A stretch of DNA of 56,459 nucleotides from contig JACPBV010000010.1 in NCBI GenBank assembly GCA_016180135.1, forward strand, positions 1 through 56,459. Direction: 5' to 3'. Below are positions 1 to 8,786 of the stretch, piece after piece; within the stretch, counting starts at the first letter, position 1, and each line of letters begins with the position of its first letter. Position numbers and translations under genes: made by a program. The stretch is from Candidatus Woesearchaeota archaeon (lineage in GTDB: Archaea > Nanobdellota > Nanobdellia > Woesearchaeales > JACPBV01). The notes beneath the pieces are model-generated. The model was not told where the DNA came from. It saw only the letters and a program-made list of their open reading frames with translations, and did no database searches.

Positions 1-65
1 ATCCATGGAAAATATTTTAATCCTTCCTTAAAATCAGCATTGACGGATAAGGTGAGCGATGCCAT
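1..65 (-). CDS. Partial RHH antitoxin-like protein, N-terminus only
   Basis: Only the first 21 codons lie in the window, reading leftward from ATG at 65. The N-terminus MASLTLSV followed by a lysine-rich helix and FPW resembles the start of small archaeal ribbon-helix-helix antitoxins: one DNA-binding beta strand, then helix 1. Its ATG lies 1 nt after the stop of the upstream RHH gene (67-222), so the two are probably co-transcribed and translationally coupled. A PIN toxin usually starts with a hydrophobic strand ending in an invariant Asp, which is not seen here, so a second antitoxin-like gene is more likely than a toxin. The rest of the gene is off the edge. Confidence 0.45.
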   Translation of the reverse strand, partial: MASLTLSVNADFKEGLKYFPW

Positions 66-66
66 C

Positions 67-222
67 TTAGAGTTTCCCTGCGTTTTTCAGCTCTTCAAAT
101 TTCTTAAACTCCTTTAATCTTATCTCAAATCTCTGCTTCAGGTATTCTGCCCAGTTTATTTCAGGATGGGCATCCATCTTTTTTTTCAGGTCTTCCGGGA
201 TCGATACGGTGAAGGTTGGCAT
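67..222 (-). CDS. Small ribbon-helix-helix (VapB-like) antitoxin, 51 aa
   Basis: The 51-residue product starts MPTFTVSIPEDLKKKM, the classic one-strand, two-helix RHH pattern of archaeal VapB-type antitoxins, with INWAEYL at the start of helix 2 and a lysine/glutamate-rich C-terminal tail. In the family the strand pairs in a dimer and inserts into the major groove, and the tail binds a PIN ribonuclease. The start is supported by a TATA box (269-277, minus strand) and by a palindrome between TATA box and ATG that looks like an autoregulatory operator. A second RHH-like start codon follows 1 nt after the stop. The toxin partner, if any, is outside the window. Confidence 0.7.
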   Translation of the reverse strand: MPTFTVSIPEDLKKKMDAHPEINWAEYLKQRFEIRLKEFKKFEELKNAGKL

Positions 223-244
223 TTTGTTGATACACTAATTCTTG

Positions 245-278
245 TTATTGCACTAGAAATAGTGTGTGTATATAAAGG
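245..278 (-). promoter_or_regulatory. Promoter and palindromic operator of the RHH genes
   Basis: On the minus strand a TATA box (CTTTATATA, 269-277) is followed by a 14-nt dyad, CACTA-GAAA-TAGTG (251-264), lying over the expected transcription start. RHH antitoxins typically repress their own promoter by binding such palindromes. Assigning the operator role is inference from position and symmetry. Confidence 0.5.
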
Positions 279-599
279 TTTCTCTCGGATTTTTGGGTTC
301 TCTTACTGAGCACGAAATCAATCTAGGGATTACCCTTGACAGTTATGCCTCTCTTAGGGACTACATCTTTTTAATATCCATATTTTAGGGCTTACATCAC
401 CCCCATCTGGAAAAAATCTCTTCATAGGTGCTCGTGAGCGCCTCAAAAAAGAAATTTACAATAGGAAGGTATGGCTCTTTTTCGGTTTTTAAATACACCC
501 TTTGGGGGGGCAAATCATCTCTTTGCCATCACTATCTGCCGGGCAGCAATGCACGCCTGGAAACATACCTTTAAAACCCCTATAGAGTTCTGGCTTCTT

Positions 600-1361
600 A
601 TGGCTAATTTCTGGAGACTGGTCAATAAGGTTATTGCAAAGGCAGATGTCATCCTTGAAGTGATAGATGCGCGCATGGTTGAGGAGACAAGAAATGCTGA
701 AGTGGAATCCAAAGTCAAGGGTGAGGGAAAGCCGCTCATCTATGTCGTGAATAAGTGCGACCTGGTGAATATTGAGGGGCTCAGGAAAAAAATACAGCAC
801 CTGAATCCCTGCGTGTTCGTGTCAACGACACAGCATCATGGGTTTACTATGCTCAAAGACCGAATCCTCATCGAAGCGCATAAGCGGAATATCAAAAAGC
901 CACGGGTTGGAGTGCTGGGATATCCTAACGTCGGAAAAAGCTCGGTCATCAACACGCTGAAGGGAAGCTCGGCGGCAAAGACGTCGCCGGAATCAGGGTT
1001 TACCAGGAGCCTGCAGAATGTCCGTGTCGGCTCAAGCATCATGATGATAGATACGCCCGGGGTTTTTCCCTATCTTGAAAATAACAAAGCTGCCCATATC
1101 CTGACGGGGGTGATAGATTCCGGCAAGGCAAAAGATCCAGATGCTGCGGCGATGCGCATCATGGAAGAGCATCCGGGGGTTGTCGAGAAATATTTTAATG
1201 TTGGGGCGCATGATGACGGCGAAATTACGCTTGGGGAGATTGCACTGAAGAGAGGACTTCTGCTGAAAGGCGGAAAGCCGGATATTGACAGGGCTGCAAG
1301 AAATATTCTCAGGCTGTGGCAGAAAGGGGAGATTAAAGCGGAAGCCTTGGGCCCCTCTTAG
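600..1361 (+). CDS. Circularly permuted YlqF/RbgA-type GTPase, probably ribosome assembly
   Basis: The G motifs are in permuted order: G4 (NKCD, just before LVNIEGL) precedes G1 (GYPNVGKSS), which precedes G3 (DTPGVF). This is diagnostic of the YlqF/YawG/NOG family, whose members bind GTP and act as large-subunit assembly factors. The N-terminal ANFWRLVNKVIAKADVILEVIDARM matches the family start (broken here as ANFWRLVNKV plus IAKADVILEVIDARM). The frame is open back to ATG 471, but the upstream 43 residues do not resemble the family. A TATA-like CTTTAAAA at 569-576 sits 27 nt before ATG 600, supporting a leaderless start there, giving 253 aa. The C-terminal helical region is shorter than in bacterial YlqF. 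Substrate in this organism is inferred. Confidence 0.85.
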   Translation: MANFWRLVNKVIAKADVILEVIDARMVEETRNAEVESKVKGEGKPLIYVVNKCDLVNIEGLRKKIQHLNPCVFVSTTQHHGFTMLKDRILIEAHKRNIKKPRVGVLGYPNVGKSSVINTLKGSSAAKTSPESGFTRSLQNVRVGSSIMMIDTPGVFPYLENNKAAHILTGVIDSGKAKDPDAAAMRIMEEHPGVVEKYFNVGAHDDGEITLGEIALKRGLLLKGGKPDIDRAARNILRLWQKGEIKAEALGPS

Positions 1362-1625
1362 ATTTTGTTAGCGAACTGATTTTTTTGGAGGCAAAAGGAG
1401 AGTCAAAACCCTTAGGATAGTGAATGAGCAGCTTTCCAGAACCCATAGTATGCCAATTTTTCAACAATATAGAAAATGGGAATGTAAGATGCCTTTGGCT
1501 TTGGGGAGCTTCAGCTTGTTGTCGATAATCGGGCAGAGGGTATAGGCATTCTCATCCCCGTATTTATCACTTGGGAATGGTCTTTGGCAGTTAGTTTTTT
1601 AAGCAGAAGCCCGTTTTCTAAGGCT
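1362..1625. other. Intergenic region before the EF-2 paralogue
   Basis: No convincing gene was seen here. The only feature of note is a T-rich TATA-like stretch at about 1593-1603, 25 nt before ATG 1626, the probable promoter of the EF-2-like gene. Confidence 0.4.
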
Positions 1626-3680
1626 ATGGGCATAGCCAAAAGGAATGTTGCTATTTTAGGATTTACCGACAGTGGGAAAACGACTATTGCTGACCTATTG
1701 TCCTTTTTAAGTCCTGATGATAAAAGGGAATATCGTGGCTCTGTTGAAGGAAGGGATACCCTTACGGATACAGGGAGAGTTGAGAAGAGGCGTGGAATCA
1801 CCATCCACACAGTTCCATTTATGAGGGGGTATTCCTGCGGAGGGAAAAACTTTCAGGTTAATTTTATCGATACTCCTGGGCATCCGGAGTTTGCTTATCA
1901 GGTATCGGTCGGGATGCAGGCGGCAGAAGGCGCAATATTTCTCATCGATGCGCAGCAAGGGTTTCGCTATCATGCTGCTTCACTTCTCCAGCAGATCAGG
2001 GCTGCAAAGCTGCCCGTGATTGTTGCCATCAATAAATTAGATTCACTTTCTCCCGGCGATTTCAATAAAAGCGTGGAGGGTATCTGCCTTTCAGCTTTAG
2101 GATATGGGTTCCGTTTTAATGCTTTACAGGAGTATACTCCTTTTGGATCCTTAGACGACCGTGTTTTCGGAGAAATAAATATGGATGATTCGAAAGACCC
2201 CTTGCCGACATTGGAAACTAGCAATCTCGATTTAACCCGTGATGGGAGCATCCCTGCCCTGTTCACATCCGGAAAGATGGCAATTGGAGTAAAGGAATTA
2301 TTGGCATATGCCATCCATCACTTCCCCGGGCCTGAACACAACAGGCTCTACCAAAAAATTCCCGATCAGCGTGAAGGCTCTTTTTCTGCCCAGCTTATGA
2401 ACTGTTTTCCAAAGGGAAATCAGTGGATGACTCCTGTGAGAGTTTTTTCCGGAACCCTTGAAAGGGGAGAGCGAGTGAGGAATCAAACTACTGGAAAACA
2501 TCATCGCCTTGGGGAGCTTTATGCCTCTGATGGCATTACTCTCCTTTCCTCTGTTTCGACGGGAGACATTTTTCTTTTGAGGAACCCGCCTGACGGCGCA
2601 ACAGCCGGAGATACTCTTCTCAGATCATCCCAACCTTCAAAAGAATTCAGTTATGTCAAGCTCCTCCCACCAAAAAGATCTGCTATTGGAGTTAATCTTT
2701 CTTCCCCCGACATATTTGGGCTGTGCAGCGCTGCCCGGGAGATGGCACGATGGGATCCGAGCGTTACCGTTGAGCCAACCCCTCAAGGTGTTGCCTGTTA
2801 TGGCGCTGGGGGCTTTCACCTTGAAATTTTCCAAGACCTGCTCAGGGAGGAGTTAGGCTTAAGGGGGTTATCTGGAACGCCATCCTTCCGGCTTTTTGCA
2901 GCCCCCCAGAAAGTGGGTTTTTTCGACGGTAGGTCATTCTTTCGTGATGAAGGTTACACTCTTCGTGTCAAGTTAAAGAATGATAAGGAATATATGGCTG
3001 ATACTATCAGATTTGAGCCTAGAGTTTCTGCAGCAAAATCCTCTTTAAGCGGCATCGCTGAATCACTTTATTCACAACTTGCCTCTCATCGGTGGTTTGG
3101 GTATCCTGTTGCAGGGCTTTCTGTAGAGGTGCTGGAAGGCAGTTCTCCAACAGGGAGCGCTTCCACAAGAACAATCAACGGCGCAATAGCAGATGTTGTT
3201 GATAAGCTCCTTTATCATGGGACCATGGCGCTCATGGAGCCTTATGTCCAAATAATCTTTGGAGCTGGGAATAACGCCTCATTGAAGGAGCTGAGCAGCG
3301 CTTTTCGCCGAGCAGGAGCCAATACTGGATTTGTAGAACATCTTTCCCATACTTCCTACAATCCCGGTGATGGTATATCCTCAGAGCTGGTTGAGGTATA
3401 TCTTTCTTTCATAAGGAGGGATCGCAATAGGCAGCCTGGGGATCAGATGTTCCCTCTGTCTCATCTTATTGACCCCCCCCAGATAACTTTGCCAGCTTCA
3501 TCCTACCTTTCTGTTGCAGACATGCCTCTTCGTGTTTTTCTTGGCAATGAATCTTATTTTAGGAAGGTTCTGAAGGATACTCCCTACATCTTTCTCCAGC
3601 TTGATTATTTTCCTGTTCCGAAAAATGCCGCAAGAGAGATAATCCTTGCTGAGGCAGGGAGGGCGGCATGCGAAAAATAA
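1626..3680 (+). CDS. Divergent EF-2/EF-G-type translational GTPase paralogue
   Basis: The 684-residue product has a full translation-factor GTPase domain: P-loop GFTDSGKTT, switch I RRGITI, G3 DTPGHPEF and G4 NKLD. Domains II-V follow in EF-2/EF-G order, with a domain III signature near GGFHLEIFQDLL, a domain IV around YPVAGLSVEVLEG and a domain V starting LMEPYVQIIF. It is shorter and much more diverged than canonical archaeal EF-2 (about 730 aa). The EF-2 motif that carries the diphthamide histidine (LHxDxxHRGxGQ) is replaced by a Ser/Thr-rich stretch without His. It is therefore probably a paralogue, not the cell's elongation factor. The frame is open to TTG 1584, but ATG 1626 fits a leaderless promoter. 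It overlaps the next gene by 13 nt. Confidence 0.85.
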   Translation: MGIAKRNVAILGFTDSGKTTIADLLSFLSPDDKREYRGSVEGRDTLTDTGRVEKRRGITIHTVPFMRGYSCGGKNFQVNFIDTPGHPEFAYQVSVGMQAAEGAIFLIDAQQGFRYHAASLLQQIRAAKLPVIVAINKLDSLSPGDFNKSVEGICLSALGYGFRFNALQEYTPFGSLDDRVFGEINMDDSKDPLPTLETSNLDLTRDGSIPALFTSGKMAIGVKELLAYAIHHFPGPEHNRLYQKIPDQREGSFSAQLMNCFPKGNQWMTPVRVFSGTLERGERVRNQTTGKHHRLGELYASDGITLLSSVSTGDIFLLRNPPDGATAGDTLLRSSQPSKEFSYVKLLPPKRSAIGVNLSSPDIFGLCSAAREMARWDPSVTVEPTPQGVACYGAGGFHLEIFQDLLREELGLRGLSGTPSFRLFAAPQKVGFFDGRSFFRDEGYTLRVKLKNDKEYMADTIRFEPRVSAAKSSLSGIAESLYSQLASHRWFGYPVAGLSVEVLEGSSPTGSASTRTINGAIADVVDKLLYHGTMALMEPYVQIIFGAGNNASLKELSSAFRRAGANTGFVEHLSHTSYNPGDGISSELVEVYLSFIRRDRNRQPGDQMFPLSHLIDPPQITLPASSYLSVADMPLRVFLGNESYFRKVLKDTPYIFLQLDYFPVPKNAAREIILAEAGRAACEK

Positions 3681-5326
3681 AATACCGCAGAGCAAGGCTT
3701 TGCGAACTTACTGAGGAGCGATTGGCTGAGCTGCCGTGGTTTGAATCTATACGGGGGAGAAAAATCTTTCCAAAGGAACCCTCTGCACAGCAGGTCGAGC
3801 AGGCACGAGCGCTTCATCTCTATCCTTTTCTCAGGCAGGAGGGCCAGCCGGGCAGATATGAGCATCTTCTCATGAGGCTTCCTGAGCGCAGGTTCTGGGA
3901 TGAAATTTCCTATCTTGTGCATGAGCACAGGCCTGACAGCATCGCTTCGCTGGTGAAGCGGAGGTATGTCAGGGAAAAATCCAGGTTATCTGGTAGGGTT
4001 CCTGAAGATTATAATCCTAAATCTGACTATTATGATGATCTCCTCGAAGTAATTGAAAGAGAGAATACACCCACTAAAGATTTTTCAGATTTCGATACCG
4101 ATTCGTGGGGGGATATTGAGGATAAGCTAGCTCAGATTGAAGCAGAAATCAATGAGCTTAAGTTTAGCGAAGAAGCGCAGTTTAGGGGAAAGGGATTTGA
4201 GATGGAGGAGCGCTCTGCATTTTCGCACAGTGGACGGGAGATGAGGCCTATTGAAGATGCAGATTTCCGTATCCGGAATCTTCAAACGGAAAGAAGGCAA
4301 CTCCTCGAAAAGCTTTATGGCGATTGGGATATTGGTGATGCCCTTAGGGCGAGTAATCTGCCTGAGGGGCATGTTCCGGCCTATAATCCAAATGATTGGC
4401 ATTCAGGCCATAAGCATTCGCTGCCTGTCGAGAGGCGAAATAGGCATACTCAAAACATCTTTGCACAGAGGGCATTGGATAGCCTGAAAAATCTTGCTGA
4501 GAGGCATTACAACTTTGGAGAGTGGCTTGAAGGGCAGACAGTGCAGGCTGCGCTTACGTCGTTAGGGAGAGATTATACTTTAGTCGGGAATGATTCTGGG
4601 TTCAGGCTTATGAAATATAAGATTGAAAATGGGGAGGTCTTTTTGCCAAGGATGCATCTGAAGCTGCCTTTGGTTTTTAAGATTATCATCCGCAGTTTAA
4701 GTGACTCTTTTGCCGGGATTAATATTAGCCCTGATTCGATAGATTCATTCATCCTTTCCGGAAGCGGAAAAAGGAGGAAAGTTCCACATCCGAAATTTCT
4801 TGAATATATGAAATATGGAAGCACGCTCCACATCGAAGGAGTTCATGGCAGCAGGAAAATCGCAATCGCCATTGCTTATGATGGATCCCAACCGGGAACG
4901 TATACAGCAAGGCTGACAAATATTGGGCCGGAAATATTGGGGGGTCATTATCTGGCTCATCTGGATCCTTTTTTTACCGGGGCTTCCATTGTTCCGGAGC
5001 CTTATCGTGGCTTTAAAGGGGAATTTTCTTTTTCCAGAGAGCAGGCAGGTATTTTTCTTGAAATGCTGTCAAAAAATGGATATCGTTATGAATCGGCGGA
5101 TAACGGGAGAATTTCATTCAGCGACGGCTCAAGGGTTGAGTTGGTTGAGGGGAGCGATAAGGGGATTCCTTTTTATCGGGCAAGGGTGTTTGGAAATCTT
5201 CCTGTCTTTGAAATCAGGCAAAGGGCTGCAAAACGGCTCTCTTTCGAAGAGACTGTTGATAGAGCACTTTATGATGAATCTTTGGGAACTGACAACCGAA
5301 TAAAAGAAAAATCACAATCCTGTTAA
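3668..5326 (+). CDS. Unrecognised 552-aa protein coupled to the EF-2 paralogue
   Basis: I do not recognise a family. The start ATG lies inside the end of the EF-2-like gene (13-nt overlap), so translation is probably coupled and the two products may act together. There is no signal peptide or membrane segment. The N-terminal ~150 residues are basic with many Arg/Tyr. Residues ~150-215 are highly charged and probably helical/coiled-coil (repeated Glu-rich EIDELK-like blocks and a second QTERRQLLEKL block). The C-terminal half (from ~280) looks globular and beta-rich, with GGHYLAHLDPFF near residue 417. A cytosolic role linked to ribosomes or the GTPase is inference only. It ends by overlapping the convergent GT9 gene by 15 nt. 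Confidence 0.7.
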   Translation: MRKIKYRRARLCELTEERLAELPWFESIRGRKIFPKEPSAQQVEQARALHLYPFLRQEGQPGRYEHLLMRLPERRFWDEISYLVHEHRPDSIASLVKRRYVREKSRLSGRVPEDYNPKSDYYDDLLEVIERENTPTKDFSDFDTDSWGDIEDKLAQIEAEINELKFSEEAQFRGKGFEMEERSAFSHSGREMRPIEDADFRIRNLQTERRQLLEKLYGDWDIGDALRASNLPEGHVPAYNPNDWHSGHKHSLPVERRNRHTQNIFAQRALDSLKNLAERHYNFGEWLEGQTVQAALTSLGRDYTLVGNDSGFRLMKYKIENGEVFLPRMHLKLPLVFKIIIRSLSDSFAGINISPDSIDSFILSGSGKRRKVPHPKFLEYMKYGSTLHIEGVHGSRKIAIAIAYDGSQPGTYTARLTNIGPEILGGHYLAHLDPFFTGASIVPEPYRGFKGEFSFSREQAGIFLEMLSKNGYRYESADNGRISFSDGSRVELVEGSDKGIPFYRARVFGNLPVFEIRQRAAKRLSFEETVDRALYDESLGTDNRIKEKSQSC

Positions 5327-6493
5327 TTTTGTAGCTTCTTTCTCCACATCTTCAATCGTGATGGAGCTCATGCAGGCGCCATCTTCTTCGCAGTCTTTGA
5401 ACTCTCCTCTGTGGATGTTGATGACGGGAGAGCAATGGCAGGTTGCTTTGTAAACTGCAATATTGTCTTTTCCTAAGGGGCGGAATCTTACCGGCAGATT
5501 GGGGCCGAAAAGGCCGATTGTTTTTGTTCCCATAGCTGCTGAAATGTGCATCGGGCCTGAGTCGTTGCCGATAAGAAGCTTTGCCCGTGAGATGAGGTAT
5601 GCAGCCTGGGGCAATGAGGTTTTTCCTGCCAGGCTTGAAGAATTGTTTTTCATCAGGCTTCTTATCTCCTCGATAAGCGGAATGTCGCTTTTTCCTCCGA
5701 CGAAGGCAATCTGGCTTCCCTGGGCGTAAAGCATGTCTGCGAGCTCTGCAAACCTTTCTTTCGGCCAGAGCCTGTTTTTTGAGGTCTCGGCAACTCCCGG
5801 GGCGATGGCCACAAAGTATTTTTTCTTCAGGCCGTTTTTTTTCAGGAGCTCGTCAACGGTGTATCTGTCATGCTGGGTGTTGTATAATGGGATGAGCTTT
5901 TCACCGACAGCAACTTTGGCTCCAAGGGATCTTGCCAAGTCAGCAAAAGTTTCCGAGCAATGCTGCCGGTCATTGTAGATAACTTTTTGGTCGTACAGCA
6001 AAGAGCGGAGCATGTGGGAGTAACCCAATCTGAATCTGGCGACAGCGCCGGCGATGATTGCTGAGATGTTGAGGTATTCTTCCATGTCAATTGCAATATC
6101 ATATTTCCTGAAGTTTTTAATGATGAAGGAAAAGACTGCAAGAGGGCTGACTGAGAGGACTTTGATCCTGTCGATAAATTTCTGGCCTGTGAAGACATCT
6201 TTGTTCCTTTCGGTTGCGAGGACTGTTATCTTTGCGTTGGGGAAGCTTTCATTCAGGGCTTTTATAGAGGGAAGCGCCAGGATGGATTCACCGATGCCCC
6301 AGAGCTGGATGATGAGGATTTTACCAATAGGGAGCTTGCTGACGGGGATATTGCTGACAGTGAGTTCGTTGCTAAACGGCTTGCCGATGCTAACCCTGCT
6401 TTTCTTGGGCAGGAACCTGCGGATGCCGCCTACTATAAAACAGAAAATATTTCCGATGTATCGGTCTAAAAGCTTGATGGTGCGGACTTGCAT
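5312..6493 (-). CDS. GT9-family glycosyltransferase (heptosyltransferase-like)
   Basis: The 393-aa protein has the GT9 (ADP-heptose:LPS heptosyltransferase-like) GT-B fold. An N-terminal Rossmann segment (KILIIQLWGIGESILALPSI, ~residue 61) starts with the KILIIQ strand and the GxG(E/D)xxLxxP loop. The C-terminal nucleotide-sugar site contains GNDSGPMHISAAMGTKTIGLFGP, here cited as NDSGPMHIAA-type with LFGP following. It transfers a sugar from an activated donor to a surface glycan; donor and acceptor are unknown, and archaea make no LPS. A minus-strand TATA box (about 6512-6529) lies 25 nt upstream of the ATG, so the mRNA is probably leaderless. In this surface-glycan-rich genome it may serve glycoprotein or lipid glycosylation. 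Confidence 0.85.
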   Translation of the reverse strand: MQVRTIKLLDRYIGNIFCFIVGGIRRFLPKKSRVSIGKPFSNELTVSNIPVSKLPIGKILIIQLWGIGESILALPSIKALNESFPNAKITVLATERNKDVFTGQKFIDRIKVLSVSPLAVFSFIIKNFRKYDIAIDMEEYLNISAIIAGAVARFRLGYSHMLRSLLYDQKVIYNDRQHCSETFADLARSLGAKVAVGEKLIPLYNTQHDRYTVDELLKKNGLKKKYFVAIAPGVAETSKNRLWPKERFAELADMLYAQGSQIAFVGGKSDIPLIEEIRSLMKNNSSSLAGKTSLPQAAYLISRAKLLIGNDSGPMHISAAMGTKTIGLFGPNLPVRFRPLGKDNIAVYKATCHCSPVINIHRGEFKDCEEDGACMSSITIEDVEKEATKLTGL

Positions 6494-6583
6494 AGATAAG
6501 AAGAAAGAAGGGGGTTTTATAAATGTGATTTATTTTGGGATTAAAGATAACCCTCTTCCCCCCATATTATACTGGCAAGAACC

Positions 6584-8344
6584 TTACTTTACGATGATCC
6601 TAAACCCTCTGCCCATCTCCCTTTCAGCAATCCTGTCTTCAAAGCCTAAGTTTCTCGAATGCCATAAGTCCTTAAGCCAGTCTTCTTCGACAAGGTTTCC
6701 AAAGCCGCCCTTTACCTTAAGGGTATTTCTTGCCTCTTTGGGCAATTCGTTTCGTGTGCTTTCAGGCAGTTCTTTTTTTGCGAAATACCTGTACCCGTAA
6801 AATTCAGGGGCGCCCTCATAGGCAATCGCGTCAGTAAAGTGCATTATTGCCTCTTTATAGTTCTCAATATTCTCCGGTGTCGGGGGGGAATATTGCAATG
6901 GGGCGGATTCTTTTTTCGGGTTAAGGTAACTCAATTTTAACCTCCCAAGGTAATAATGCGCCCATGGCAGTTTTTTATTAAGCGAAACCGCTTTTTTGAA
7001 TGCGTTGTAAGCTTCTGCATACTTCCGGTCTTCGACTAGGGACGCAGCGACATTATAATAGGCAATCCCCTCTGCCTCCCTGATCGATAAAGGTTGGAGG
7101 TATGCGCCTGTATCCACTCCGCCCCAAAGTATGTGTTCCCTGTAATCCCGGTCTGAACTTTGCCGCCCTGCAATAGTTTCCCAGTTCAGGTATTCGCTGC
7201 CGGAATACCACCTTACGAACATGTGGGCTATGCTCTTTTTGGAGTATATCGAACTCACCCCTTTTATGGGCAGATTCCACATCTGGCCTATTGAAATATA
7301 AATGATGCTATACATGTCACAGTCAAACTTTTTTGCCTTAAGCCCGGTGTTAAATAACAAGCTGTCGGCGGTTTGAAAGCCTAAATCAATCTTTAATGCC
7401 TCATCTATTGCCTGAAAAATCTGAATAATATCTTCCCTGCCATAGGCTTCCCGAATAAAAGGCTGGATCTTTTTACCGGCCTCAACAAATATCTCCTCGA
7501 TTATCTTATAGTCCTCTTCCGTCACGCCATATGCCTTTTCTATGTCCAGGATTTCATACGCTAAAGTCTTTTGGGCTTCAGCAAGAACTATCTTAAAAAC
7601 CAGAGATGTCCCGGCCAACATCACTGCAGTCCTCTCTAAGAATCGCCTGCGGCTCATCAAATCTGATCCTTTCACTCTTGAACATTCCAGTTCAAGAGAT
7701 TGGCCAACAATCTTTTCTTCGACTAAACGCCTGACAATCCTCTTTACATCCTTAAAGAAAAGAATCAGCCCATTATTCTGAAGATACAATCCGAGTTTTT
7801 TTAGGAGCGACGGGTTGTTTTTCACCAATCTTATCGCCTTTAAGGCCTCATCAGCAACTTTTTCGCTTTGCGCATACATTTCCCCCTCAAATCCAACAAG
7901 CTGTTTATCCAAATCAATCCACTCCCTTACGGACTTTTCTACCGCCTCAACGCACCCATAAATCTGGCTCCATCTTTCTTTTCCCTGAAATCCATCCGCC
8001 TTTCCAGTCAGATCGGCAAGCATTTCCTTTTGGAGTGATAAGCCATGCCCCTTATCTGCTTTAAGGGCATCTATCGCTATCCTGATAGTGTCAAGCCTTT
8101 CGGCATAGGCAGGAACAAGGCCTCTTGACTTTAGGGAAACTATCGCCTTAAGAACATTTTCATGGTATCGTTCCAAAATGTTTTCATATCTTCCCAGAAT
8201 CTTCACTATCCTTGTTATTGCCCTGCCGTCATGCGCCTTGACAGCAGCTTTAAGCCGGTTTACATAAGAATTTTCGCCAACAAGAAACTTTCCTTCTCTT
8301 TTTACCAGCTTAACTGCCTGTCTCAAATCTTGCCGGTCAACCAT
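6584..8344 (-). CDS. Transglutaminase-like domain plus TPR protein with internal Tat-like motif
   Basis: There are three parts. Residues 1-230 are helical and unrecognised. Near residue 231 there is a Met followed by SRRRFLERTAVMLAGTSLVF, which looks like a twin-arginine signal (SRRRFL then a hydrophobic stretch) but is internal. The part after ~residue 325 resembles the transglutaminase-like core of SirB1-type proteins: catalytic-type Cys in KFDCDMYS, His in IAHMFVRW and downstream NWET. It is followed by TPR repeats (AYNAFKKAVSLNKKLPWAHY and a second). ATG 8344 has a GGAG Shine-Dalgarno and a TATA box at 8366-8376. ATG 7657 directly at the RR motif would give a 357-aa Tat-exported form. Function (peptidase versus crosslinking) cannot be assigned. 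Confidence 0.7.
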   Translation of the reverse strand: MVDRQDLRQAVKLVKREGKFLVGENSYVNRLKAAVKAHDGRAITRIVKILGRYENILERYHENVLKAIVSLKSRGLVPAYAERLDTIRIAIDALKADKGHGLSLQKEMLADLTGKADGFQGKERWSQIYGCVEAVEKSVREWIDLDKQLVGFEGEMYAQSEKVADEALKAIRLVKNNPSLLKKLGLYLQNNGLILFFKDVKRIVRRLVEEKIVGQSLELECSRVKGSDLMSRRRFLERTAVMLAGTSLVFKIVLAEAQKTLAYEILDIEKAYGVTEEDYKIIEEIFVEAGKKIQPFIREAYGREDIIQIFQAIDEALKIDLGFQTADSLLFNTGLKAKKFDCDMYSIIYISIGQMWNLPIKGVSSIYSKKSIAHMFVRWYSGSEYLNWETIAGRQSSDRDYREHILWGGVDTGAYLQPLSIREAEGIAYYNVAASLVEDRKYAEAYNAFKKAVSLNKKLPWAHYYLGRLKLSYLNPKKESAPLQYSPPTPENIENYKEAIMHFTDAIAYEGAPEFYGYRYFAKKELPESTRNELPKEARNTLKVKGGFGNLVEEDWLKDLWHSRNLGFEDRIAEREMGRGFRIIVK

Positions 8345-8444
8345 CAATCTCCTGAAGAATGCTGAGTTATTTAAACTTAATGCTCTCGGGGATTAGGCGC
8401 ATAATCTTCCCCACAGCCTAGAAGAATAAGTTTTAAATGGATGG

Positions 8445-8786
8445 ATGCATGGGGAGGGCAATGCTCTTTCTGCAATGAGAAAGATGTATGGCAATTTTTT
8501 TGAGGCATTGCAACGGAAGAAGCCTTATGGGGTTCCTTTTGAAGAATGGGATAATTTTATCCTGACAGCATTATATGAAACATTGGCAGAGTGCGGCGTA
8601 AATATATCCCGGAGAGCGCTTTTCTGAACAACTGCGCAGAATTTGAAAAACCGAGTAGCGGAAGAAAGATCATCATTCCTCCGCCTTGGGATAACACCTT
8701 CTGGTCAGGATGCTTCAGACTCAAGGATTGATTTCGACAGCGATAAAGGCGTTTTTGTTCTGAGGAAAAATCCCGGCAATTTCTAA
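8445..8786 (+). pseudogene. Small gene interrupted by one in-frame TGA
   Basis: Frame +3 is open from ATG 8445 (or ATG 8475, starting MRKMYGNFF) to TAA 8784-8786 except for a single TGA at 8625-8627. Before it the product reads as an acidic helical protein (FEALQRKKPYGVPFEEWDN). After it the frame continues for 52 codons with protein-like composition (VAEERSSFLRLG, then RIDFDSDKGVFVLRKNPG), and its stop interlocks with the stop of the convergent fumarase gene. A TATA box (TTTTAAAT, 8431-8438) precedes it. The simplest reading is a recent nonsense mutation. Two separate small genes, or readthrough, are alternatives. The family is not recognised. Confidence 0.5.

Noticed and set aside
8625..8627. 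TGA recoding (Trp or Sec) suggested by the in-frame TGA plus the NIKD aRF1
   Set aside because: TGA ends many clear genes here (L40e, pilin-like, DUF2304), and tRNA-Trp has anticodon CCA. No SECIS-like element was recognised. A nonsense mutation is simpler.
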